Shown here: positions 9,598 to 16,934 of the stretch, piece by piece
Layout: each line of letters begins with the position of its first letter
How positions within the stretch are numbered: position 1 is the stretch's first letter
Notes under the pieces: model-generated
What the model was told of the DNA's origin: nothing
The model's input: the letters and a program-made list of their open reading frames with translations, nothing else
The model's database searches: none
Program-made: the position numbers and the translations under genes
Assembly: GCF_023517795.1 (NCBI RefSeq)
Contig: NZ_CP082928.1
Location: 1,302,001-1,366,000 of the forward strand
Origin: Pseudomonas fulva
GTDB taxonomy: Bacteria; Pseudomonadota; Gammaproteobacteria; Pseudomonadales; Pseudomonadaceae
DNA length: 64,000 bases
Reading direction: 5' to 3'

Positions 9598-9767
9598 GGG
9601 CGGCTATAAAAACGTTGGCGAGGCAGTCAGCACAAGGCAAAAACAGGCGAAGAGGCCGAGTTTACGAGTGGTAAATGAGCATTTTGATGGGGGCGCCCAG
9701 CCTGGACTCGCATCCGAGCCTGTTTTTAACGCGGTGATGGCAACGCAGGTAGTTTTTAGAGTTGCCC
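9598..9767 (-). mobile_element. MITE-like element, copy A (degenerate), directly upstream of roxS
   Basis: This ~170-bp non-coding element is bounded by imperfect inverted ends (GGGCGGCTATAAAAAC and GTTTTTAGAGTTGCCC) and carries the same internal blocks as the copy at 14064-14234 in opposite orientation. Shared blocks include AACGTTGGCGAGGCAGTCAGC, AAAAACAGGCGAA, AATGAGCATTTTGAT and CTCGCATCCGAGCCTGTTTT (each given as a short shared stretch). It encodes no protein, so transposition would need a transposase in trans. The rest of the roxS-to-SIMPL gap (9768-10006) shows no further feature I can name and should hold both promoters. Confidence 0.8.
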
Positions 9768-10006
9768 TATGCTCGTTGGCGAGCCCGGCGAGTATAACCA
9801 AGGCTGCCGCCGGCCTGATGCGGCAACGCGCCGCAGTCGTACGACGATCGCCCGTCAGGTGCCGGATCAGCGCAGTCACTTGCCTATCCCCGTGGTCAGA
9901 GGTGGGGTGAATTTTTTTCGATTCGCTTAACCCGAATACCCAGATCGCCTCGTCCAATCCCATGAACACGGTCTCCATCCGTGCCCGCTATCGATAAGGA
10001 ATCGCC

Positions 10007-10711
10007 ATGCTGCCACTGTCCCGCCTCGCCACCGCACTGGCTTTCAGCACCGCCGGCCTGCTCAGCATCGCCGCACACGCCGATGAGCCGCGCTACAACC
10101 AGATCTCCCTGAGCACCCAGGTCAGCCACGAGGTGGCCCACGACCTGATGCAGGTCACCCTGTACACCGAAGCCCAGCAGAAGGACCCCGCGGCGCTGGC
10201 CGCCGAGATCACCCGTACCCTGAATGCCGGCCTGACCCAGGCCCGCGGCGTGAAGGGCGTGACCGTTTCCCAGGGCAGCCGCAACAGCTACCCGGTGTAC
10301 AGCGAGAAAGGCGAGGAAATCAACGCCTGGCGCGAGCGCGCCGAAATCCGCCTGGAAAGCGCCGACTTCGCTGCGCTGTCCAAGCTCACCGGCGAGATGC
10401 TGAAAACCCTGAAGATGGGCGGCATGAGCTTCAGCATCGCCGACGCCACGCGCAAGAAGGAAGAAGACGCGCTGATCAAGGACGCCGTAGCCGCCTTCAA
10501 GGAACGCGCCCAGCTGACCACCGAAGCCCTGGGCGGCAAGAGCTACAAGCTGGTCAGCCTGAACCTCAACAGCGGCGGCTTCGTGCGCCCGCCGATGCGC
10601 ATGGAAGCCATGAAGGCCTCGGCGTTCTCCGACAGCGCAACGCCAGAAGTCGAGGCTGGCACCAGCCAGGTGACGATGAATGCCGATGGGGTGATCGAGG
10701 TGCAGCTGTAA
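10007..10711 (+). CDS. SIMPL domain (DUF541) periplasmic protein
   Basis: This is a 234-residue exported protein with a signal peptide cleaved near AAHADEP. The mature part YNQISLSTQVSHEVAHDLMQVTLYTEAQ begins the SIMPL/DUF541 repeat fold (as in E. coli YggE), and the second repeat ends in GTSQVTMNADGVIEVQL. Family members are envelope proteins linked to oxidative stress or outer-membrane functions, but no biochemical role is established. It is monocistronic: a strong terminator follows within 30 nt. In PAO1 a gene of this type also lies between roxS and the dpp genes. Confidence 0.82.
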   Translation: MLPLSRLATALAFSTAGLLSIAAHADEPRYNQISLSTQVSHEVAHDLMQVTLYTEAQQKDPAALAAEITRTLNAGLTQARGVKGVTVSQGSRNSYPVYSEKGEEINAWRERAEIRLESADFAALSKLTGEMLKTLKMGGMSFSIADATRKKEEDALIKDAVAAFKERAQLTTEALGGKSYKLVSLNLNSGGFVRPPMRMEAMKASAFSDSATPEVEAGTSQVTMNADGVIEVQL

Positions 10712-10736
10712 GCAGCCTGCCGACACCACAAAAGAG

Positions 10737-10773
10737 GAGGCTGCGACCCTTGTCGCAGCCTCTTTTTGTTTTT
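10737..10773 (+). terminator. Rho-independent terminator after the SIMPL gene
   Basis: An 11-bp perfect stem (GAGGCTGCGAC / GTCGCAGCCTC) with a 4-base loop is followed by TTTTTGTTTTT. It lies 26 nt after the stop codon. Confidence 0.93.
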
Positions 10774-10916
10774 ACGGACTGCTCCAAGGTTTTCGGCACA
10801 GGCCGTGCATAGCCTCAAACAAGGTCTAGGCTCAAGGCAGGCTCGTCACCATCCGACACGCCCCGCTTTGCCGCAGCAGACCCCTCAGGAAAAATCACAA
10901 TAGACATGAGGTAACC

Positions 10917-12515
10917 ATGCACAAGAACGCCTTTATCCAGGCTTTTGTCGTCGCCGGCCTGATTGCCAGCGCCCCCTTCGCACAGGCCGCCGGCAATCTG
11001 GTGTACTGCTCCGAAGGCAGCCCAGCGGGCTTCGACCCCGGGCTCTACACCACCGGTACCGACTTCGATGCGGGCGCCGAAACGGTCTTCAACCGCCTCT
11101 CGCAATTCGAGCGTGGCGGCACCTCGGTGATCCCCGGCCTGGCCAAGAAATGGGACATCAGCGACGACGGCCTGACCTACACCTTCCACCTGCGCGAAGG
11201 GGTCAAGTTCCACACCACCGATTACTTCAAGCCGAGCCGCGAATTCAACGCCGACGACGTGCTGTTCACCTTCAACCGCATGCTCAACAAGGACGACCCG
11301 TTCCGCAAGGCGTACCCCACCGAGTTCCCGTACTTCACCGACATGGGCATGGACAAGAACATCGCCAAGATCGACAAGGTCGACGAGCACACCGTGCGCT
11401 TCACCCTCAACACGGTCGACGCCGCCTTCATCCAGAACATGGCCATGAGCTTCGCCTCGATCCACTCCGCCGAATACGCCGCCCAGCTGCTCAAGGCCGG
11501 CAAGGCCTCGGACATCAACCAGAAGCCCATCGGCACCGGCCCGTTCGTGTTCAGCCGTTACCAGAAGGACGCGCAGATCCGCTACAAGGGCAACAAGGAA
11601 TACTGGAACCCGGATGACGTGAAGATCGACAACCTGATCTTCGCCATCAACACCGACCCCTCGGTACGCATGCAGAAACTGCGCGCCGGCGAATGCCACG
11701 TCAGCGTGTTCCCGCGCCCGGCGGACCTGGAAACCCTGAAGAAGGATCCCAAGCTGCAGATGCCCGAGCAGGCCGGCTTCAACGTCGGTTACCTGGCCTA
11801 CAACACCGAGCACAAACCGTTCGACCAGCTCGAAGTGCGCCAGGCCATGGACATGGCGGTCAACAAGCAGGCGATCATCAACGCCGTGTACCAGGGCGCC
11901 GGCCAGGTGGCCGTGAACGGCATGCCGCCGACCCAGTGGTCCTATGACGACACCATCAAGGACACCCCCTACAACCCGGAAAAGGCCAAGGAACTGCTCA
12001 AGGCCGCCGGCGTGAAGGAAGGTACCGAGATCACCCTGTGGGCCATGCCGGTGCAGCGTCCCTACAACCCTAACGCCAAGCTGATGGCCGAGATGCTGCA
12101 GGCCGACTGGGCGAAGATCGGCATCAAGGCGCGCATCGTCAGCTACGAATGGGGCGAGTACAACAAGCGCGCCAAGGCCGGCGAGCACGATGCCCTGCTG
12201 ATCGGCTGGACCGGCGACAACGGTGACCCCGACAACTGGCTGAGCGTGCTGTACGGTTGCGACGCCATTGGCGGCAACAACTACAGCCGCCTGTGCAACA
12301 AGGAGTTCGACGCGCTGCTGAAGAAGGCCAAGGCGATCAACGACCGCGAAGAGCGCACCGTGCTCTACAAGCAGGCCCAGCAGTTGCTCAAGGCCGACGT
12401 GCAGAACACGCCGATCGCCCACTCCACGGTGTACCAGCCGATGAGCACCCGGGTGAAGGACTTCAAGATCAGCCCGTTCGGCATCAACTCCTTCTATGGT
12501 GTGAGCATCGAGTAA
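10917..12515 (+). CDS. dppA1: Dipeptide ABC transporter substrate-binding protein (DppA1-like)
   Basis: This is a 532-residue SBP_bac_5 family protein. The signal peptide ends near PFAQAAGN. The mature protein starts LVYCSEGSPAGFDPGLYTTG and contains the cluster-5 landmarks LTYTFHLREGVKFHTTDYF and IGWTGDNGDPDNW. It is very similar along its length to the protein at 15111-16706, so the two arose by duplication. It captures di- or oligopeptides in the periplasm for the DppBCDF permease encoded at 18.6-22.9 kb. In PAO1 two DppA genes (A1, A2) occupy this position. Here there is only one, followed by a terminator. Confidence 0.92.
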   Translation: MHKNAFIQAFVVAGLIASAPFAQAAGNLVYCSEGSPAGFDPGLYTTGTDFDAGAETVFNRLSQFERGGTSVIPGLAKKWDISDDGLTYTFHLREGVKFHTTDYFKPSREFNADDVLFTFNRMLNKDDPFRKAYPTEFPYFTDMGMDKNIAKIDKVDEHTVRFTLNTVDAAFIQNMAMSFASIHSAEYAAQLLKAGKASDINQKPIGTGPFVFSRYQKDAQIRYKGNKEYWNPDDVKIDNLIFAINTDPSVRMQKLRAGECHVSVFPRPADLETLKKDPKLQMPEQAGFNVGYLAYNTEHKPFDQLEVRQAMDMAVNKQAIINAVYQGAGQVAVNGMPPTQWSYDDTIKDTPYNPEKAKELLKAAGVKEGTEITLWAMPVQRPYNPNAKLMAEMLQADWAKIGIKARIVSYEWGEYNKRAKAGEHDALLIGWTGDNGDPDNWLSVLYGCDAIGGNNYSRLCNKEFDALLKKAKAINDREERTVLYKQAQQLLKADVQNTPIAHSTVYQPMSTRVKDFKISPFGINSFYGVSIE

Positions 12516-12530
12516 CTTAACCCCTGAATG

Positions 12531-12564
12531 AAAACGCCCGGCCAATTGGCCGGGCGTTTTCGTT
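12531..12564. terminator. Bidirectional-type terminator after dppA1
   Basis: AAAACGCCCGGCC and its complement GGCCGGGCGTTTT form a long perfect inverted repeat around AATT, with U-rich tails on both strands. It ends the dppA1 transcript and could also stop reading from the opposite side. Confidence 0.9.
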
Positions 12565-12636
12565 TCCAAGAGCCTGTTCACGATCGTGCGGATCGACTTC
12601 AGCGCGTTGCCTGCAAAGTGGCGCAAGTGGCCTTTC

Positions 12637-12712
12637 GTAGGGTGGACGACGCTTTACCCGTCCACCGCTCTGCGATCGCAATGGTGGACAAAAAGAGCGT
12701 TGTCCACCCTAC
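12637..12712. repeat. Interspersed palindromic repeat GTAGGGTGGA-type, copy 1
   Basis: This 76-bp imperfect palindrome begins GTAGGGTGGACGACGCTT and ends in the inverted form AACAACGCTCTTTTTGT-type arm closing with GTCCACCCTAC. Related copies lie at 19786-19858 and 34541-34616, all between genes. No protein is encoded. Confidence 0.85.
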
Positions 12713-12781
12713 GCTGGGAGCGGCCGCTTCTCCTTGTAGCAGTCTCTTTATGTTGCCTAAAAGATCGACTCCAGGGGCGGC

Positions 12782-14011
12782 TCAGGCATTCAACCCGAAC
12801 GGGTCGTCCACCGAATGGCTGGGCTGGGTAAACCAGCGCGGGCCTTCGGCGGTCATGTAGAAGTGATCTTCCAGGCGGATGCCGAACTCGCCCGGCACGC
12901 AGATCATCGGCTCGTTGCTGAAGCACATGCCCTCGGCCAGCGGCGTGTCGTCGCCGCCGACCAGATACGGGCCTTCGTGGATGTCCAGGCCGATGCCATG
13001 GCCGGTGCGGTGCGGCAGGCCCGGCAATCGGTAGGCAGGCCCCAGGCCCGCGGCTTCCAGGCTGCGCCGTGCGGCGGCATCGACACTGGCGCAGGGCGCG
13101 CCAAGCACGGCAGCATCGAAGGCGGCCTGCTGGGCAGCCTTCTCCTTGTTCCAGTACTCGCGCTGGCGCTCGCTCGGCGTGCCAAAGACGTAGCTGCGGG
13201 TGATGTCCGACAGGTAGCTGTGCACCTGGCAGCCGGTATCGATCAGCACCATGTCGCCGTCCTTCAGGGTCTGCGCATGCTTGACGCCGTGGGGGAAGGC
13301 GCTGGCCGGGCCGAACAGCACGATACAGAAGATCGACCCCGGCGCGCCGACCTTGCGGTGCGCCTGGCGGATGAATTCGGCCACCTCGGTAGTGGTGATG
13401 CCTTCATGGAGAATGCTCGCCGCTGCCTTGTGCACTTCCAGGGTCATGTCCTTGGCGCGTTGCATCAGGGCGATTTCGGCCGCCGATTTACGCTGCCGGC
13501 AGGTGGTGGTGATCACCCCGGCATCGACGAAACGGTAACCGCCGGTCAGCTTGCGAAGGCCCTCGAACATGAAAAAAGGCAAGGAAGAACAAAGACCTAC
13601 CTGAGGCGGCGCACCATCATTGGGCGTCACACCGAGGCGGCGCAGGCAGCGCAGCAGCAGCGCATAAGGGCTCTCGTGCTCTTCCCAGGTATTGATGGCG
13701 CCAGGTACCACCTGGAAGTCGCGCACCGTGCCCTCCTCGAAGGCCGGCGCCAGGTATTCCACGGCGCCACTGGCCGGCAGGATGGCGCCGACCATGCGCT
13801 CGCTGGGGTTCCACTTGACCCCGGTGAAGTACTGCAGGTTGCTGCCCGCGGCGACGAACAGTGCCGTGATGCCCTGTTCGCGCATCAGTGCCTGGGCCCG
13901 TTCGATACGCGCCTGATACTCCGCCTCGCCGATCGGCTGCGCGCCGGCGGTCATGTCCTGCAGGCGCGCCAAGGCCTGCTCCGGCGTGCTACCGCCCACT
14001 CCCAGTGTCAT
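12782..14011 (-). CDS. mdpA: M24 family metallo-dipeptidase (Xaa-Pro peptidase fold), MdpA-like
   Basis: This is a 409-residue cytosolic peptidase with a creatinase-like N-domain and a pita-bread C-domain. Dinuclear metal ligands are visible: D in VLIDTGCQVH, D in SDITRS, H in TGHGIGLDIHEG, E in CFSNEPMI and E in FGIRLEDHF. I chose ATG 14011 over the upstream in-frame GTG (14059) because GAGGA precedes it by 7 nt. In P. aeruginosa mdpA lies next to psdR, is repressed by PsdR and hydrolyses imported dipeptides. The same divergent arrangement occurs here, but a MITE-like element lies between mdpA and the psdR-side operators. Confidence 0.88.
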   Translation of the reverse strand: MTLGVGGSTPEQALARLQDMTAGAQPIGEAEYQARIERAQALMREQGITALFVAAGSNLQYFTGVKWNPSERMVGAILPASGAVEYLAPAFEEGTVRDFQVVPGAINTWEEHESPYALLLRCLRRLGVTPNDGAPPQVGLCSSLPFFMFEGLRKLTGGYRFVDAGVITTTCRQRKSAAEIALMQRAKDMTLEVHKAAASILHEGITTTEVAEFIRQAHRKVGAPGSIFCIVLFGPASAFPHGVKHAQTLKDGDMVLIDTGCQVHSYLSDITRSYVFGTPSERQREYWNKEKAAQQAAFDAAVLGAPCASVDAAARRSLEAAGLGPAYRLPGLPHRTGHGIGLDIHEGPYLVGGDDTPLAEGMCFSNEPMICVPGEFGIRLEDHFYMTAEGPRWFTQPSHSVDDPFGLNA

Positions 14012-14063
14012 CTGCACATCCTCGTCTGGCGACGGCAACGGATATCGCTGCCGGGTCACTACT

Positions 14064-14234
14064 GGGCACCTCTAAAAACTATCTGCGTTGTCAGCGCGGC
14101 GTTAAAAACAGGCTCGGATGCGAGTCCAATCAAAATGCTCATTTACAACACGTAAAGTCGAGCGCGACCCCGGTCGCTTTTTCGCCTGTTTTTGCCTTGC
14201 GCTGACTGCCTCGCCAACGTTTTTAGAGGTGCCC
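14064..14234 (+). mobile_element. MITE-like element, copy B, with exact 16-bp terminal inverted repeats
   Basis: This 171-bp element starts GGGCACCTCTAAAAAC (14064-14079) and ends with its exact reverse complement (14219-14234). The interior is itself largely palindromic, including the TTTACAACACGTAAA centre, and has no coding capacity. It matches the element at 9598-9767 in reverse orientation. It lies 52 nt upstream of the mdpA start and 11 nt from the first candidate PsdR operator, so it has split the mdpA-psdR regulatory region. Confidence 0.88.
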
Positions 14235-14245
14235 TACTGCGGCAA

Positions 14246-14266
14246 AATTTAAGTGCAACTTAAATT
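14246..14266. promoter_or_regulatory. Candidate PsdR operator 1
   Basis: TTTAAGT and ACTTAAA are perfect inverted arms around GCA, extended by AAT/ATT on the outside. This is the best of four related sites around psdR (consensus TTTNAGT-N3-ACTTAAA). Size and symmetry suit an XRE-family dimer. Confidence 0.55.
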
Positions 14267-14277
14267 ACCGTCAAAAC

Positions 14278-14300
14278 TTTTTTCAGTGACACTTAAAAAA
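14278..14300. promoter_or_regulatory. Candidate PsdR operator 2
   Basis: TTTCAGT-GAC-ACTTAAA lies within longer T and A runs, giving an inverted repeat with one mismatch per arm. It is about 30 bp (three helical turns) from operator 1 and 74 nt before the psdR start, so binding could repress psdR itself. Confidence 0.5.
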
Positions 14301-14373
14301 GGCCACAATCTTCCGGCTGAAGTCCCTACCCTCCATCGGTATACTGCGCCTATTCGAACAGCGAACCTTTCCC

Positions 14374-14940
14374 ATGACCGCAGATCGCATTGGCGAACGC
14401 CTGCGCCGCTACCGGCGGGCCGCCGGCAAGACCCTCAACCAGGTGGCCGCCGACGCCGGCCTGACGGCCAGCTTCCTGTCCCAGGCCGAGCGCAACCTCA
14501 CCGGTGTGTCGATCTCGTCCCTGGCGAGCATCGCCAAATCCCTCGACGTGCCGCTCAACGCGCTGTTCGATCAACCCGCCCAGGCCCAGCCCGACTCCCA
14601 CGTCGACCAGCGGGTGCGCTACACCGTCGGGGGCCAGCTGCTGGCCTACGAGCGGCTGTCCAGCTCGTTTCCCGGCAATTCGATCAATGCCGTGAAGATG
14701 AACATTCCGGTGGGCTACGAATCGGAACTGATCGCCCATGAGGGCGTGGAGTTCTCCTACGTGCTGGCCGGGCACATCGTCTACACCATCGAGGGCCGCG
14801 ACTATCCGCTGGGCCCCGGCGACTCGGTGCATTTCGATGCCGGCAAGCTGCACCGGCTGGTCAACGCTGCCGATGAGCCCGCCGAAGTGCTGACCATGAC
14901 CACCATGGCGTTGTTTGGCGATCAACCCACTACCGAGTGA
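14374..14940 (+). CDS. psdR: XRE-cupin transcriptional repressor PsdR
   Basis: This is a 188-residue protein. The N-terminal HTH_3 domain (residues 4-65) has the recognition region AADAGLTASFLSQAERN. The C-terminal cupin includes HEGVEFSYVLAGHIVYTIEGRDYPLGPGDSVHFDAGKLHRLVN, with the usual small-molecule binding barrel. This HTH-plus-cupin plan is the PsdR/SutR type. In P. aeruginosa PsdR represses dipeptide uptake and the mdpA peptidase, and loss of psdR is a common adaptation to protein-based growth. It lies between mdpA (divergent) and a dppA gene (downstream), and the matching operators fit autoregulation and control of both neighbours. Confidence 0.9.
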   Translation: MTADRIGERLRRYRRAAGKTLNQVAADAGLTASFLSQAERNLTGVSISSLASIAKSLDVPLNALFDQPAQAQPDSHVDQRVRYTVGGQLLAYERLSSSFPGNSINAVKMNIPVGYESELIAHEGVEFSYVLAGHIVYTIEGRDYPLGPGDSVHFDAGKLHRLVNAADEPAEVLTMTTMALFGDQPTTE

Positions 14941-14972
14941 TTTGCGCCCCAATTCAGGGCAAATATGCGCAA

Positions 14973-14989
14973 TGTTAGTGCTGCTTAAT
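14973..14989. promoter_or_regulatory. Candidate PsdR operator 3 (upstream of dppA3)
   Basis: TGTTAGT-GCT-GCTTAAT matches the sites upstream of psdR in the AGT and CTTAA parts with the same 3-base spacer. It lies 122 nt before the dppA3 start. Confidence 0.4.
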
Positions 14990-15004
14990 TTTTGTTGACC
15001 GAAA

Positions 15005-15021
15005 TTTCAGCATGACTTAAT
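15005..15021. promoter_or_regulatory. Candidate PsdR operator 4 (upstream of dppA3)
   Basis: TTTCAGC-ATG-ACTTAAT shares the TTTNAG and ACTTAA parts of the other sites. It is 32 bp (centre to centre) from operator 3, about the same phase as operators 1 and 2, which strengthens the case for paired dimers. Confidence 0.42.
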
Positions 15022-15110
15022 TTCGAGCCCGACCCGGTGGGCTATCCGCTTTCACCGCATTCCGAGCTCGCGCTGAACCCAGGCGCGAACAAAAAGAAAA
15101 AGAGGTTCGC

Positions 15111-16706
15111 ATGCGCATGTCTCTCCTGTGCAAGGCTCTGCTCACCGCAGGTCTGCTCTCCAGTGTTTCGCTCGCCCAGGCCAGCAATCTGGTGTATTGC
15201 TCCGAAGGCAGCCCGGGTGGCTTCGATCCGGGCCAGTACACCACCGGCACCGACTTCGATGCGGCCTCGGAAACCATTTTCAACCGCCTGGCCGAATTCG
15301 AGCGCGGCGGCACCAAGGCCCAGCCGGGCCTGGCGACTTCCTGGGACATCAGCGAAGACGGCCTGACCTACACCTTCCACCTGCGTGAAGGGGTCAAGTT
15401 CCACACCACCGATTACTTCAAGCCGAGCCGCGAATTCAACGCCGACGACGTGCTGTTCACCTTCCAGCGCATGCTCGATCGCAACCACCCGTTCCGCAAG
15501 GCCTACCCCAGCGAGTTCCCGTACTTCACCGACATGGGCCTGGACAAGAACATCGCCAAGGTCGAGAAGACCGACGACCACACCGTGGTCTTCACCCTCA
15601 AGGAAGTCGACGCCGCCTTCGTGCAGAACCTGGCGATGAACTTTGCCGCCGTGCACTCGGCCGAGTACGCCGACCAGTTGCTCAAGGCCGGCAAGGCCGC
15701 GCAGATCAACCAGCAGCCCATCGGCACCGGCCCGTTCGTGTTCAGCCGCTACCAGAAGGACGCGGCGATTCGCTACAAGGGCAACAAGGAGTACTGGAAG
15801 CCGGGTGACGTGAAGATCGACAACCTGATCTTCTCGATCAACACCGACGCCTCGGTACGTGCCCAGAAGCTGCGCGCCGGCGAGTGCCAGATCACCCTCA
15901 ATCCGCGCCCGGCCGACCTCAAGGGCCTGCAGGCGGACAACAACCTCAACGTGCCGACCGCCCCGGGCTACAACCTGGGCTACATCGCCTACAACGTGAC
16001 CCGTGCACCGTTCGACAAGCTCGAAGTGCGCCAGGCGCTGGACATGGCGGTGAACAAGCAGGCGATCATCGACGCCGTCTACCAGGGCGCCGGCCAGCTG
16101 GCCGTCAACGGCATGCCGCCGACCCAGTGGTCCTACGACGAGTCGATCAAGGACGCCGCCTACAACCCTGAAAAAGCCAAGGAGCTGCTCAAGGCTGCCG
16201 GCGTCAAGGAAGGCACCGAGATCACCCTGTGGGCCATGCCCGTGCAGCGTCCGTACAACCCCAACGCCCGCCTGATGGCCGAGATGCTCCAGGCCGACTG
16301 GGCCAAGGTCGGCGTCAAGGCACGCATCGTCAGCTACGAGTGGGGCGAGTACATCAAGCGTGCCCACGCCGGCGAACACGACGCCATGCTGATCGGCTGG
16401 ACTGGCGACAATGGTGACCCCGACAACTGGCTCGGCACCCTGTACGGCTGCGCCTCGGTGGACGGCAACAACTTCTCCAAGTGGTGCAACGCCGAGTACG
16501 ACAAGCTGGTGGTGGCCGCCAAGCGCGTGACCGACCAGAACGAGCGCAGCGAGCTGTACAAGCAGGCTCAGGTGGTGCTCAAGCGCGAAGTGCCGATCAC
16601 CCCGATCGCCCACTCCACCGTCTACCAGCCGATGCGCGCCAGCGTGAAGGGCTTCCAGATCAGCCCGTTCGGGCGTAACAGCTTCATCGGTGTCAGCAAC
16701 GACTGA
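15111..16706 (+). CDS. dppA3: Dipeptide ABC transporter substrate-binding protein (DppA3-like)
   Basis: This 531-residue periplasmic binding protein has the signal MRMSLLCKALLTAGLLSSVSLAQA and the mature start SNLVYCSEGSPGGFDPGQYTTG. It is a close paralogue of the protein at 10917-12515 and a more distant one of the next gene. The AGAACAAAAAGAAAAAGAGG-type purine-rich leader supplies the ribosome site. It is placed behind psdR with two candidate operators, so it is probably PsdR-controlled. In PAO1 the porin gene opdD follows this position. No porin gene is present here, only 228 nt without a recognisable gene. Confidence 0.9.
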   Translation: MRMSLLCKALLTAGLLSSVSLAQASNLVYCSEGSPGGFDPGQYTTGTDFDAASETIFNRLAEFERGGTKAQPGLATSWDISEDGLTYTFHLREGVKFHTTDYFKPSREFNADDVLFTFQRMLDRNHPFRKAYPSEFPYFTDMGLDKNIAKVEKTDDHTVVFTLKEVDAAFVQNLAMNFAAVHSAEYADQLLKAGKAAQINQQPIGTGPFVFSRYQKDAAIRYKGNKEYWKPGDVKIDNLIFSINTDASVRAQKLRAGECQITLNPRPADLKGLQADNNLNVPTAPGYNLGYIAYNVTRAPFDKLEVRQALDMAVNKQAIIDAVYQGAGQLAVNGMPPTQWSYDESIKDAAYNPEKAKELLKAAGVKEGTEITLWAMPVQRPYNPNARLMAEMLQADWAKVGVKARIVSYEWGEYIKRAHAGEHDAMLIGWTGDNGDPDNWLGTLYGCASVDGNNFSKWCNAEYDKLVVAAKRVTDQNERSELYKQAQVVLKREVPITPIAHSTVYQPMRASVKGFQISPFGRNSFIGVSND

Positions 16707-16934
16707 TGGGCGCACCGGCCGTTTCGCGGATCCCCCGCGGGGCGGCCAGCCGGCCGATGAACATGAAGCGGGCCTGGGGGCATGGCGTGAAGCCGTCCAC
16801 TTCGCCCCCTCGTACCTGTCCACTGGCTGCGCGCCGCCTACCGACAGTGCGCCCGACATTCTCTGAACGACGGCTCGCGGCCTGCCTCTTGCAGGCCGTA
16901 CGTCTATGCTGACCTGATTCGCGGGGGATATCCG

